A stretch of 64,000 nt of DNA from Haloarchaeobius sp. FL176 (GTDB taxonomy: Archaea; Halobacteriota; Halobacteria; Halobacteriales; Natrialbaceae). Location of the stretch: NCBI RefSeq assembly GCF_024609245.1, contig NZ_JANJYH010000014.1, forward strand, positions 16,495-80,494, given 5' to 3'. Position numbers and translations under genes: made by a program. Shown here in pieces: positions 18,690 to 27,421 of this stretch; within the stretch, counting starts at the first letter, position 1, and every line of letters starts with the position of its first letter. The notes beneath the pieces were generated by a model that did not search any database, was not told the DNA's origin, and worked only from the letters and a program-made list of their open reading frames with translations.

Positions 18690-20498
18690 TCAGGATCCGT
18701 CATCGTTATCACCGCCAGAATACGGCAGTACTCTGAAGGGCCGCATCATGTCGTGGTCCTCGTGTTCGAGCATGTGACAGTGCCACATGTACCAGCCGGT
18801 CTGGTCGTTGAATAGGCCCTCAAACCCGCCGAAGTGAACGATCACGTGAGTTACCTCCCCCGGATTCGCCGTGACGACGTCGTTCCAGCCCATTTCTTCC
18901 GGTGCGGGGGGTTCAAGCGACTCGATATCGATCGTCTCCGCCTCGGGGTCGTACTCACTGTACGGCTGTCGCCCAAGCACCTGGAAGTGCACGAGATGCA
19001 TATGCATCGGGTGAGACATTCCCGTCAGGTTCGCGAAGCTCCAGATTTCCGTGTCGTTGAGGGTGGGCTCCTCAGTAACCGGATCGTACAGTTTGTGGGG
19101 CGATGACTCCGCTTCCGAACCCAAGAGGTGCAAGGGTCGTCCGTACTCGTCGGAACTCATGGTCATCGGGAGGTACCGTTCCTCGTCGACCGAGTCGACG
19201 GGGATTTCTGGCACTTCCGCCAACGTACTCGGAACCTGGCTCGGATCGTCGACGTCATCGGCGGCGACATCGACAAGCATCACGTCCGGTAGCGGCTGTT
19301 GTTCTCCGGTATTAATGTCCGGGCCACGGTAAGGTGCCGCGGCGTCGTTGTGCACCAGGAGCGTCTGTCCGGCGTAGTCCGAGAAATCAACGACGACATC
19401 GGCACGTTTGCCCGTACCGATCTCCAGACGGTCCTCGATCGTGACCGGTGAGGCCAGCAGACCACCATCGTTTCCGACGAGGGTGAACGGCGGCCCGCCC
19501 GCTCCGGTCGTTCCGTCCGACTCGTTGTACTCGAACAGCTTGAGGTTGTAGAACCGACAGTTCGACCCATTGAGGATCCGAAATCGGTACTTCCTCGGGT
19601 CGACTGAAAGCCGAGGCCAAGCCTTCCCATTGACGACGGACGTGTCACCGAAGAACTGCGAGACGATGCTCGGGTTGGGGTTCGGCGAGTCGCTGTCCGT
19701 CCCGGAGCGGGCGGTCGGGTAGAACAACGATCCGTCGTCGTTGAAGCTGCGGTCCTGGAGCACCAGTGGGATCTCGTACTCGCCCGACGGTAGACCAAGT
19801 GACTCCTCTCGGTCGTTCCGGAGGAGATAGAGTCCGGCAAGACCGGCGTAGACGTTCAACCGAGTAATTCCGAGCGAGTGGTCGTGATACCAGAGCGTGG
19901 CCGGGGGCTGGTCGTTTACGTAGTAGTAGTCTTTTTTCTTGAACTTCGGGCCGGTTTGCTCGAAGTCCCGCGTGAACCACGCTGTCGGCTTGCCGTCGCT
20001 CGTGTGCTCGACGTTCCCGCCGTGAAGGTGGGTCACGACCCGTACTCCGGTACTGTCGTAGGGAATCTTGCTACTGTGAATCGTCTCATCCACCGGCAGG
20101 AGATGTTCGTTCGGTAACTTGTTCATCCAGCGCACATAGACTGGTTCGCCCTGCTGTGCTTCGATCGTCGGCCCCGGGTATTGGCCGTCGTACCCCCAGA
20201 CAGTCGTCGGTGGAAGGTTAGGATGAATCTTCTGCTCAATCTCGCGCATTTCAACCTCGTAATAGGGGTTCCCGTCCTTCTCCCCAACTGGTTCCAGGAC
20301 ACCTGGCCGAGGGACTTCGGCAAGCCACTTTTCAATCTCAGGCGACGAATGCTCGCCTGAGAGTGACTGCGACGGAGTCTCAGTTCTTCCAGTCGGGGCT
20401 ACACACCCTGCGAGACTCAGCGCGCCAGTACTGCCCGTCGCCGCAATGAATTCACGCCGCGATAGGCCGGTCCCGGGCGCTCCAAGATGGTCCCTCAT
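18690..20498 (-). CDS. Multicopper oxidase (CotA/laccase-like), Tat lipoprotein
   Basis: 602 residues from the Met at 20498. The N-terminus reads SRREF...GALSLAGC: a twin-arginine signal with a lipobox Cys, so the enzyme is exported folded and anchored outside. Three cupredoxin domains follow. All copper ligands are visible: HLHGG, WYHDHSLGITR, HPMHMH and WHCHMLEHEDHDMM, giving a T1 site with Met and the trinuclear cluster. Expected role: oxidation of Cu(I), Mn(II) or phenols with reduction of O2. A longer frame from 20564 would put the signal peptide 22 residues inside, so it is rejected. It is divergent from a cupredoxin lipoprotein gene 99 bases away. Confidence 0.92.
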   Translation of the reverse strand: MRDHLGAPGTGLSRREFIAATGSTGALSLAGCVAPTGRTETPSQSLSGEHSSPEIEKWLAEVPRPGVLEPVGEKDGNPYYEVEMREIEQKIHPNLPPTTVWGYDGQYPGPTIEAQQGEPVYVRWMNKLPNEHLLPVDETIHSSKIPYDSTGVRVVTHLHGGNVEHTSDGKPTAWFTRDFEQTGPKFKKKDYYYVNDQPPATLWYHDHSLGITRLNVYAGLAGLYLLRNDREESLGLPSGEYEIPLVLQDRSFNDDGSLFYPTARSGTDSDSPNPNPSIVSQFFGDTSVVNGKAWPRLSVDPRKYRFRILNGSNCRFYNLKLFEYNESDGTTGAGGPPFTLVGNDGGLLASPVTIEDRLEIGTGKRADVVVDFSDYAGQTLLVHNDAAAPYRGPDINTGEQQPLPDVMLVDVAADDVDDPSQVPSTLAEVPEIPVDSVDEERYLPMTMSSDEYGRPLHLLGSEAESSPHKLYDPVTEEPTLNDTEIWSFANLTGMSHPMHMHLVHFQVLGRQPYSEYDPEAETIDIESLEPPAPEEMGWNDVVTANPGEVTHVIVHFGGFEGLFNDQTGWYMWHCHMLEHEDHDMMRPFRVLPYSGGDNDDGS

Positions 20499-20597
20499 GT
20501 ATAGAACTTCGTGCGCAGTGACAGTCAGTCGACGGCGGAATCCCGACCGGTGGGAATCCGCCAAAGTGGTCTATCAGTGGCGTTCCAATGGTCGGGT

Positions 20598-21137
20598 ATG
20601 GAACGTCGACAGGTCCTGAAAGCAGGTGGAGTCGCCGCAACCGCAGGTCTCACCGGGCTCGCTGGCTGTAGCAGCTCGAACCCCGACGAAAGCGGTGAGA
20701 CGGATACTCCATCGAACGGAGACACAACGACAATTCTGATGGTCACGGAGGGAAGCGACTATTACTTCGACCCGATCGGGCTCTTCGTCGAATCCGGCGA
20801 AACGATCACGTTCGAGATCGATAGCGGCAGCCACTCTGCGACAGCATACAAGAAGGGGAATGGACAGGCGTCAGTCACGCGCATCCCGGACGGTGCCGAG
20901 GCGTTCGACAGTGGGATACTCAGCGAACAAGGTGCTACCTTCGAACACACTTTCGAGACAGCAGGTACGCACGACTACTACTGTACCCCCCACAAGAGCC
21001 TCGACATGGTCGGCCGCATCGTGGTTGGAGAGCCCGGAGGCCCCGCTGAGGGGAGTATGCCGCCGGACGGAGACGTCCCTGAGAGTCAAACGATCGTCGA
21101 CCAGGGAGCGGTTTCGTACAGCGACTTTTCTGGGTGA
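20598..21137 (+). CDS. Halocyanin/plastocyanin-like blue copper lipoprotein
   Basis: 179 residues. MERRQVLKAGG...GLAGC is a Tat-type signal with a lipobox. The cupredoxin domain (about 48-150) has the His ligand in SGSHSA and the C-terminal loop YYCTPHKSLDM with Cys, His and Met. It should carry single electrons at the outer face of the membrane. It faces the multicopper oxidase gene across a short divergent promoter region, so it may be its electron donor or a copper carrier. The acidic C-terminal tail of about 30 residues is unusual. Confidence 0.88.
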   Translation: MERRQVLKAGGVAATAGLTGLAGCSSSNPDESGETDTPSNGDTTTILMVTEGSDYYFDPIGLFVESGETITFEIDSGSHSATAYKKGNGQASVTRIPDGAEAFDSGILSEQGATFEHTFETAGTHDYYCTPHKSLDMVGRIVVGEPGGPAEGSMPPDGDVPESQTIVDQGAVSYSDFSG

Positions 21138-21361
21138 CGCTCCACCCGCAGCTGTTAGCTGGTCGGTTCGTAACCTTAGTATCCCAATCAGAGACAACTA
21201 TATTTCCGACACCGCGAATCTTAGTTTGTGCTCAATAAACCAGATTGCCGGATTCCCATATGTTGGGATTCCGCCCGGTATTCTTGGGAGTGTCGACTCA
21301 CAGCTACGCTAGAGACACCCACTCAGATTGATCGAGAGACGATATCTGGAATCTGGTACTC

Positions 21362-22336
21362 ATGCCCAACACGACACTCAACATCGAAGACAACCATACA
21401 AGTGAACAGCAATCAACCTCCGAGTCCCAGTCGAGAGTATCATGTCCGGAGTGTGATGGTCGGGTCGTTCACGATGATGAGCACGGGGAGACAACTTGTA
21501 AGGAGTGTGGCTTGATTCTCGACGAAGCAGCTATTGACCGCGGTCCGGAATGGCGGGCATTTCATAGTGAAGAACGAGACGAGAAAAGTCGCGTTGGGGC
21601 TCCAACAACGCAACTCATGCACGACAAGGGACTCAGTACGACGATCGGTTGGCAAAATAAGGATGCGTCTGGACAGTCGATTTCGGAGCGTAAGCGTGCC
21701 CGAGTGCAACGACTTCGAACGTGGGATGAGCGGTTCCGAACGAAGGATGCACACGAACGGAACCTCAAACAAGCACTCGGCGAAATCAGTCGGATGGCAT
21801 CCGCCCTCGGTGTCTCAAGACCAGTTCGTGAAACCGCTGGGGCCCTTTACCGCCGGGCTGTCGACGAAAACCTCCTTCCAGGCCGATCCATCGAAGGAAT
21901 GTCGACAGCCGCTCTGTACGCAGCAGCCAGACAACACGGAACGCCACGTCCTTTGTCTGAATTCGCTGAGGTCAGCCGAGTCGAAAAAATCCGCATTCAG
22001 CGTGCATATCGGTATGTATCTCGTGAACTCGAGTTGCAGATTGAACCAGCAGATCCTCTCCAATACATCCCTCAATTCGCGTCGGCGCTCGAGGTGAGCG
22101 ATGAGGCGACACGACAGGCCCGTGAACTACTCACTACCGCAAAGGCGCAGGCTGTTCACAGCGGAAAGAGCCCTGCGGGTCTTGCAGCGGCCGCGCTCTA
22201 CGCGGCGACTCACTTAACGAATGAACAGTTGACACAGGAGACGGTGAGTAACGCTGCTCACGTGAGTATGGTAACCATTCGGAATCGCTATCAAGAACTG
22301 CTCGAAGTCTACGCAGAGAACGGTGACTATGCGTGA
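21362..22336 (+). CDS. tfb: Transcription initiation factor IIB (TFB)
   Basis: 324 residues. An N-terminal zinc ribbon (CPECDG and CKECGL) is followed by the B-finger and linker (RGPEWRAF, SRVGAPTTQLMHDKGLSTTIGW) and two cyclin repeats (about 125-215 and 220-315). It bridges TBP and RNA polymerase. Haloarchaea carry several TFB copies, and those on plasmids often serve alternative regulons. The gene overlaps a small winged-helix gene by 8 bases. Confidence 0.94.
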   Translation: MPNTTLNIEDNHTSEQQSTSESQSRVSCPECDGRVVHDDEHGETTCKECGLILDEAAIDRGPEWRAFHSEERDEKSRVGAPTTQLMHDKGLSTTIGWQNKDASGQSISERKRARVQRLRTWDERFRTKDAHERNLKQALGEISRMASALGVSRPVRETAGALYRRAVDENLLPGRSIEGMSTAALYAAARQHGTPRPLSEFAEVSRVEKIRIQRAYRYVSRELELQIEPADPLQYIPQFASALEVSDEATRQARELLTTAKAQAVHSGKSPAGLAAAALYAATHLTNEQLTQETVSNAAHVSMVTIRNRYQELLEVYAENGDYA

Positions 22337-22607
22337 AGAGCGATCCAGCGGAGCCATGCGAGAGGGTTCGGACGCCTCCAGTTCAGCGAGGGACGTGATG
22401 AGTGAACTCACTCGCGAAACCGAACGGGAGATCCTTGAAATACTCATCGCGGAATCGCCACTGGGTGTCATGGAGATCGCTAAAACTGCTGAGCGCCATC
22501 CGATAACGGTGGATCAAACCTGTGCTCGTCTACACGAGAAGGGATATATCCATTCACGCGGCCGAGGACGCTATGAGGTCACTGAGAATGGAGTCAGACA
22601 GATTTGA
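22329..22607 (+). CDS. small winged-helix DNA-binding protein
   Basis: 92 residues. A disordered acidic N-terminus is followed by a winged helix (about 28-90: EREILEILIAESPLGVMEIAKTAERHPITVDQTCARLHEKGYI). The ATG at 22329 lies within the last codons of tfb, so co-translation with TFB is likely. Probably a regulator tied to this TFB. A short overlapping frame, 22573-22683 (36 residues), follows but is weakly supported. Confidence 0.72.
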   Translation: MREERSSGAMREGSDASSSARDVMSELTRETEREILEILIAESPLGVMEIAKTAERHPITVDQTCARLHEKGYIHSRGRGRYEVTENGVRQI

Positions 22608-22721
22608 GATGGATGCGATTGATACTCTCGAGGAGCCGATTTCTGTTCCAGACTACGTCCACTCTCCATTGTTTGAGTTGTAATCGGATGCCATATCCCC
22701 AATACCGTCCAAAATTAGAGT

Positions 22722-23099
22722 ATGGTGAGCGATCCCGCGTCATCTGAGGACTCTCCATCGTTGCAGAATGTCCTTGATGCGCTGGACGACGCCAACTGTC
22801 GAGCTATCCTCCGTGAAACAGCTGAACCCATGACCGCGAACGAACTCATCGACGCCTGTGACATACCCAAATCGACGTTGTACCGGAAACTAGAACTCCT
22901 TAGTCGAGCCTCCCTCGTCCGCGAACAGGACACAATCAATCCTGGTGGGGGTCGAACTACGCGATACGAACGAGACTTCGACAATGTGACCATCTCTATG
23001 GACGACGAAGACGACTTGTCGGTAGCCGTGAAACGCCCACCACGGAGCCCCGACGAACGCCTCGAAGATATTTGGTCGAAGATGGGGGATGAGTTATGA
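22722..23099 (+). CDS. winged-helix regulator, paralogue of the one at 14632
   Basis: 125 residues. It shares with the 14632 protein the order NCRAIL..., KSTLYRKLELLSRASLVRE, YERDFDNVTISMDDED, and an ending EDIWSKMGDEL / ATFWSEMKKES. The stop overlaps the next ATG by 4 bases. No exporter gene follows this copy directly. Confidence 0.82.
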   Translation: MVSDPASSEDSPSLQNVLDALDDANCRAILRETAEPMTANELIDACDIPKSTLYRKLELLSRASLVREQDTINPGGGRTTRYERDFDNVTISMDDEDDLSVAVKRPPRSPDERLEDIWSKMGDEL

Positions 23100-23377
23100 T
23101 GTGGACAGGACCGGCCATTGTCGTCGTGAAGACGGTGATCCTGCTGTTGGGGAGCGGTATCACGTATATCGCGTACAAGGCATATCGACGAACAGGCACG
23201 CACTCACTGCGAGCGCTCGGAATCGGGTTCGGTGTTATCACGTTCGGCGCGCTGCTCGCAGGAATTGCACATCAAATCCTCTCCGTCTCACTTGAATTGG
23301 GAATTCTAATCAATAGCGTCCTTGTTGCGATTGGATTGGCAATCATCATGTACTCACTTTATCTCGAGCGCAGGTAG
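23096..23377 (+). CDS. small membrane protein (DUF7521-like), paralogue of 15003
   Basis: 93 residues, three hydrophobic segments, same layout as the 15003-15281 protein and likewise coupled to an upstream winged-helix gene. It ends with a basic RR tail, placing the C-terminus probably inside. Confidence 0.76.
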   Translation: MMWTGPAIVVVKTVILLLGSGITYIAYKAYRRTGTHSLRALGIGFGVITFGALLAGIAHQILSVSLELGILINSVLVAIGLAIIMYSLYLERR

Positions 23378-23639
23378 GACAATACGTACCGAAGCAAAAA
23401 AGAGATCACTGTTCTCAATCATTCACCGAACTGAATCGGTCGATACAGCATAACGACATACGGATTCAGTGGCAGCTAGCCGCTTGGCAACGGAACTGCA
23501 CTAAACGGCTGGAGAATGATAGATACTCACGACGAAACCTGTTATCGAAGTCCATTGCCTGCCGCGTCTCCTGAGTGGACAATAGCGATACGCAGTGAGA
23601 ACATTGAGAGCAAGTCTCGACCATTAAGAGGCTGGCATC

Positions 23640-23760
23640 AATCCTGACGCCGGTGAGGAGATCGACAACCATTGGTTTTCCCCTAGAGCAGGTGGGTCTC
23701 CTCACTCGACCAGCTGCCACGGGGGACGCCGGCGGCCACGTAGAATCCTACCTTCACGAC
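23640..23760 (+). pseudogene. degenerate copy of the 18.4 kb small-gene tail
   Basis: The stretch ...PLEQVGLLTRPAATGDAGGHV, encoded around 23690-23750, and the DNA accacgggggacg.cggcggccacgtag match 18450-18515. No intact frame remains. Confidence 0.45.
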
Positions 23761-23802
23761 CAATCGAGCAGCGCTTTGTCCAGCTTCACCATAGAGGAAG
23801 AG

Positions 23803-23830
23803 TTTGTAACCCCTGAAGGGGGTGAGGGGC
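23803..23830 (+). promoter_or_regulatory. T-rich box plus GC dyad, copy 2 (pseudogene)
   Basis: TTTGTAACCCCTGAAGG followed by GGGTGAGGGGC: CCCC pairs with GGGG, and the loop contains GGGGGTGAG. It lies 25 bases before the ATG of the pseudogene at 23855. Confidence 0.55.
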
Positions 23831-23854
23831 AGAAGAACCCCCCAGGTACAACTC

Positions 23855-24061
23855 ATGGCAACACTCCAAGCAGCGACGACGTCGACCGGTGCCATCGTGA
23901 CGGATTCACAGGCAGTCCGTTAGCTCTGTGAGAGCTATTGTTTCGGGACCCTCAACTGGGAGGTGACCGAAGACGGCGAACTCACCATCTGGGGGTACGC
24001 CAGCTTCGAGGTGTACGAAGCCCGTGAAGACAGCCCCGCAACTACGAAGGCGAGTGCGTAA
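23855..24061 (+). pseudogene. MxPLQAATTSTG gene, second copy, interrupted by TAG
   Basis: Nearly identical at the protein level to residues 1-60 of the intact 25815 gene (MATLQAATTSTGAIV..., LCESYCFGTLNWEV, GELTIWGYASFEVYEARE). A TAG at 23921-23923 replaces a Gln codon (CAG) and the second half is lost after about codon 60. Confidence 0.78.
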
Positions 24062-24272
24062 GCTTGAAACTCAGCCTGACCAATTCTAGAGAAAGTACGG
24101 TACTGTGGGTGTGCAACTGCGTTGGCACGCAGTTTCTGTCAGCCCGTCTGTACGCTGATTGTGAATCTGATAACGCTGACCGTTGCCTCGGCGGTATCTC
24201 ACTCACGCCCCACTACCGTACACAGCGCTATTCGATGTAGTATCGGCAAGCGAATTTCGAACGACAACATCC

Positions 24273-25499
24273 ATGAGAACAGCTCTATCCAACCCACTCA
24301 CAGACATCCAGCAATCACAGACAGTCCTCATCATCTTTGCGAGTACGCTCGTGAGTGTGATGGGCGTCTCCCTCATCAGCCCAGCACTGCCGACGATTCA
24401 AGCAGCATGGAACATCTCGGCGAGTCAAGCGAGTCTCCTCATCTCGGCATTTACCTTGCCCGGTATCGTTCTCACACCGTTCATCGGTCTCATCGCCGAC
24501 CGCGTTGGTCGCAAACGTGTGCTCGTCCCTTCGCTATTCTTGTTTGGCGTGAGTGGCATTGCAGTCGTGTTTGTCGACGGATTCACAACGCTTCTCGGTC
24601 TCCGCGTCGTGCAGGGAACCGCTGGCAGTGCCATCATGAGTCTCACCGTGACGCTGCTCGGTGACCTGTTCTCGGGGGAACAGCAGAGTCGTCTCATTGG
24701 ACTGAACGCGGCAATCCTCGCCATCGGCGCGGCTGGCTACCCCTTACTGGGCGGTGGCCTTGCGCTGCTCTCGTGGGCCGCGCCGTTCGTCTGCTTCGCA
24801 CTCGGTATTGTCGTCGCCGTTGCCGGCTCTGTGATTCTCCCTGAACCCGAGAGTAGCATGGATTCGTCCGGACTCTCGTACGTCGCTAACGCAGCGCAAT
24901 CGGTACCAACACGGACGGCTCTCGGGTTGTACGTCGCTATTTTCGGCATTTTCTTTGTTCTCTATGGCGCACAGCTCACGGTCGTCCCGTTCATTCTCGA
25001 CGAATCCTACGGCCTTTCTTCTGGGATGATCGGGCTGTTGCTCGGACTCCCAGCGGTGACGATGGGGGTGACGTCCTCACAGTCGTCCCGTCTCATGCGC
25101 CATCTCTCACCCCCGCGGCTCATCACACTCGGTTTTGCGACCTACGGTATCGGGATGACGCTCGCTGCACTCGCCCACTCGATCACCGTCCTTGCCGGCG
25201 CACTGTTCCTGTTCGGTATCGGACAGGGATTCGCGGAACCGATCACCGATACAGCACTGAATACACTCGCGCCCGATGCGTTCCGCGGCGGAATCATGAG
25301 TATCCGAACGAGCGTGCTTCAGTTCGGAACGACCCTCGGCCCGCCAGTGTTCGTTGCTGTTGCCTCAATTGTGGGCTACACCGATACGCTCCTCATCGCC
25401 GGTCTCGCTGCCCTCGCTCTCGGCATCTCTGCGTTCGGCCTTCTCACGCTTTCAGAAACTGGGCAATCAACTCAACGTCGCACATTCACAAATGAGTGA
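24273..25499 (+). CDS. MFS transporter (drug/multidrug exporter type)
   Basis: 408 residues from the ATG at 24273 (MRTALSNPLTDIQ); a TTG at 24183 opens the frame earlier but adds nothing protein-like. Twelve hydrophobic segments are apparent. The loop 2-3 motif is GLIADRVGRKRVLVPS, and VQGTAGSAIMSLTVTLLGDLFSGE fits motif C-like region of the proton-coupled antiporters. Substrate unknown. Full length, unlike the truncated MFS gene at 2127. Confidence 0.87.
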   Translation: MRTALSNPLTDIQQSQTVLIIFASTLVSVMGVSLISPALPTIQAAWNISASQASLLISAFTLPGIVLTPFIGLIADRVGRKRVLVPSLFLFGVSGIAVVFVDGFTTLLGLRVVQGTAGSAIMSLTVTLLGDLFSGEQQSRLIGLNAAILAIGAAGYPLLGGGLALLSWAAPFVCFALGIVVAVAGSVILPEPESSMDSSGLSYVANAAQSVPTRTALGLYVAIFGIFFVLYGAQLTVVPFILDESYGLSSGMIGLLLGLPAVTMGVTSSQSSRLMRHLSPPRLITLGFATYGIGMTLAALAHSITVLAGALFLFGIGQGFAEPITDTALNTLAPDAFRGGIMSIRTSVLQFGTTLGPPVFVAVASIVGYTDTLLIAGLAALALGISAFGLLTLSETGQSTQRRTFTNE

Positions 25500-25761
25500 T
25501 TGATCTGTTCCATGAGCTTGTCTCTATCCCGAGTACGGTTGCCCCGCACCCACGAAAAGAGGGTGTAGATGGCTTCGTTCAGCGAGTGTTCTAGGCCCAT
25601 ATCTGCCCCTCGGAACGTAGGCCAATAGACCGAAGGCCGGTATCACAACAGATCTCGATACGTGCGTGTACTTGCTTGGGAGGTCTTCTAAACGCTTTCC
25701 GCACATTCGAGAGGAGCGAATCATCCACCGTCCCGTTCCAGAACCCAGTAACCGCAGTACG
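25500..25761. other. intergenic DNA, weak module remnant
   Basis: No credible gene. The region ends in a T-rich box and dyad before the 25815 gene and in part resembles the DNA before the other two copies of that module. The long minus-strand frame here is a shadow of the 25815 gene. Confidence 0.4.
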
Positions 25762-25790
25762 TTTGTTACCCCCTGAGGAGTGCGGGGGTA
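25762..25790 (+). promoter_or_regulatory. T-rich box plus GC dyad, copy 3
   Basis: TTTGT then TACCCCC...GGGGGTA, a perfect 7-bp inverted repeat with loop TGAGGAGTGC, ending 24 bases before the ATG at 25815. Confidence 0.68.
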
Positions 25791-25814
25791 GGAAAGCGCC
25801 CTCGAGTACAACCT

Positions 25815-26195
25815 ATGGCACCACTCCAAGCAGCGACGACGTCGACCGGCACGATTGTATCGGACGCACAAGCAGTCCGTCAGCTCTGTGAGAGCTATTG
25901 CTTCGGGACCCTCAACTGGGAGGTAGACGAGGAGGGCGAACTCATCATCTGGGGCTACGATAGCTTCGAGGTGTACGAAGCGCGTGAGAACGGTCTCCCC
26001 GATTATGACGGTGGGATCGTGACCCACGAGTTCCTCCGGCAGCTCGCGGAGTACATCGATGGCGACCAGGAACTCGACATCCAGACGGCCGGGTATACGA
26101 AGTGTCGATTTCCGGTCCTCGCCAAGCGGTACGTCATCCGCAATGGTGAGGTCCTTCACGCCGATCTGACCGGACTCGACCCGATCGGCGAATAA
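25815..26195 (+). CDS. haloarchaeal accessory protein, unknown function (intact copy)
   Basis: 126 acidic residues starting MAPLQAATTSTG. No known domain recognised. Notable are paired Cys (LCESYCFG) near residue 25, a conserved LNWEVDEEGELIIWGYDSFEVYEARE strand-rich segment, and a late YTKCRFPV. Two broken copies lie at 18.6 and 23.9 kb with the same upstream DNA, so this is the surviving member of a triplicated module. It heads a row of accessory genes, all on the plus strand. Confidence 0.75.
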   Translation: MAPLQAATTSTGTIVSDAQAVRQLCESYCFGTLNWEVDEEGELIIWGYDSFEVYEARENGLPDYDGGIVTHEFLRQLAEYIDGDQELDIQTAGYTKCRFPVLAKRYVIRNGEVLHADLTGLDPIGE

Positions 26196-26230
26196 CTGGT
26201 GATCATCCCTTGGCAGGTGAAGAGGAGTCG

Positions 26231-26267
26231 TTTATCGGGGGCTGACGGACTGAGCCCCACGTGGGGC
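26231..26267 (+). promoter_or_regulatory. T-rich box plus GC dyad, copy 4
   Basis: TTTATCG, then GGGGCT...AGCCCC as an inverted repeat, and a second hairpin GCCCCACGTGGGGC that uses the same right arm. It ends 11 bases before the ATG at 26279. Confidence 0.65.
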
Positions 26268-26278
26268 TTCGTGATACC

Positions 26279-26716
26279 ATGTCCGAGCAATCTACTGACG
26301 ACTCGTTCGAGGACTGTGAGCTAGGCCCCGAGGCAATCCTCGGTACGCAGACGTTCGAAGACGTCCTGTTCACCGAGGAGACAGAGACCCCGGTGAATGT
26401 TCTTACTGGCGAGACGCCCGAGCATTCGCAAGCGAGCGTCGACGAAGCTCGGGCCTTTGCCGCCGGGATCGACACCGATACGCCGCAGATCGCGCTGCAA
26501 GCATCGGTCGAATCGCAGATCGAAACCGCGAGCAAACCGTACACGGCAGCCGCGTTCTTCCACTTCAAAGCGACTGGAACACTCGCACTCCACCGCGCCT
26601 ACCACGCAGCGTACGAATCGGCGGCGTTCGCGGTCGATTTCGACGCCGACTACGAAACCGGTGACCTGACGATCACCGTCGAGGAGATCACTGGGTCGGA
26701 ACGAGACGACGCCTAG
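26279..26716 (+). CDS. acidic accessory protein, unknown function
   Basis: 145 residues, no cysteine motif beyond a single CELG. There are helical stretches around 60-120 (SQASVDEARAFAAG, SVESQIETASKPYTAAAFFHFKATG). The ATG at 26279 is right after the dyad element and preferred over 26261. No family recognised. Confidence 0.68.
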   Translation: MSEQSTDDSFEDCELGPEAILGTQTFEDVLFTEETETPVNVLTGETPEHSQASVDEARAFAAGIDTDTPQIALQASVESQIETASKPYTAAAFFHFKATGTLALHRAYHAAYESAAFAVDFDADYETGDLTITVEEITGSERDDA

Positions 26717-26737
26717 CGAGCGCGTATTCCGGCGGTG

Positions 26738-26768
26738 TTTATCGAGCGCCGGCGATGGGTGCCGGCGC
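26738..26768 (+). promoter_or_regulatory. T-rich box plus GC dyad, copy 5
   Basis: TTTATCGA then GCGCCGGC-GATGGGT-GCCGGCGC, a perfect 8-bp stem with loop GATGGGT. The next start codon is 56 bases on, farther than usual. Confidence 0.66.
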
Positions 26769-26824
26769 ACCAAGCAGTGATGCGGAGCGGAGTCGCGTGC
26801 GTCGGCAGACCGAGGTGACAACCG

Positions 26825-27316
26825 ATGCACATGGTCATTTACACGCTAGTTGAGGCATCGACACGAGATGATGCGCTCGCCACCGGAAAGACGGTGTTCG
26901 ATCGACTCGTCGGCGCCGTGCCACACGCAGGTGCTGTCTTCGATTACTACGTGTGCTTTGACGAGGAGGACACGACGGTCGCTGGAACGGCCCGTTGGGG
27001 TGATCTCCCGGTTGCAGCTTCTGTGGAATCCGATGAGGGCGAGGAGCTGCTCGAACGCGGCTGGGAAGCCACGAAAGAGGAGTTTCAGCGGAATCTCGAC
27101 CGGGTGAAGGAGGCACTCGACGAACACAGCGACGAGGAGATCATGCGCGATGCGGACCTCGCCCGGCACGCATTCCACCAGGTCGGTGCGTACGACGGGC
27201 CTTCGGTCTGCCTGTATGACGAACATGGCAGCGGCATCCGGCATCGAGGCCAGTTGGAGCGAATTCTCGACGAGAGTGACGATCTCTGGATTGTGCCGGC
27301 GGACATCCACTTCTGA
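26825..27316 (+). CDS. haloarchaeal accessory protein, unknown function
   Basis: 163 residues. It starts MHMVIYTLVEASTRDDALATGKTVFDRL, an alpha/beta ferredoxin-like opening often seen in haloarchaeal plasmid proteins. The middle is helical and acidic (about 80-110), and the C-terminus ends DDLWIVPADIHF. I recognise the sequence type as widespread in haloarchaeal mobile regions but know no function. Confidence 0.75.
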   Translation: MHMVIYTLVEASTRDDALATGKTVFDRLVGAVPHAGAVFDYYVCFDEEDTTVAGTARWGDLPVAASVESDEGEELLERGWEATKEEFQRNLDRVKEALDEHSDEEIMRDADLARHAFHQVGAYDGPSVCLYDEHGSGIRHRGQLERILDESDDLWIVPADIHF

Positions 27317-27362
27317 GGGAACAAACCGGCCAGCTGCTCCGTGGTGCAGTGACCGCAGAGCA

Positions 27363-27405
27363 TTTTTTTCGCCCCCTGAGGGGTGCGGGGGTGCTCGAAC
27401 GAGCA
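27363..27405 (+). promoter_or_regulatory. T-rich box plus GC dyad, copy 6
   Basis: A run of seven T, then CCCCC-TGAGGGGTGC-GGGGG (alternative short hairpin CCCC-TGA-GGGG), followed by a second perfect hairpin GTGCTC-GAAC-GAGCAC. The ATG at 27422 is 16 bases after. Confidence 0.7.
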
Positions 27406-27421
27406 CACCTCGAATAGAACG

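Noticed and set aside
25524..26159. 211-codon minus-strand frame over the 25815 gene
   Set aside because: The plus frame has paralogous copies with the same protein pattern and a leader element, so the minus frame is the shadow.
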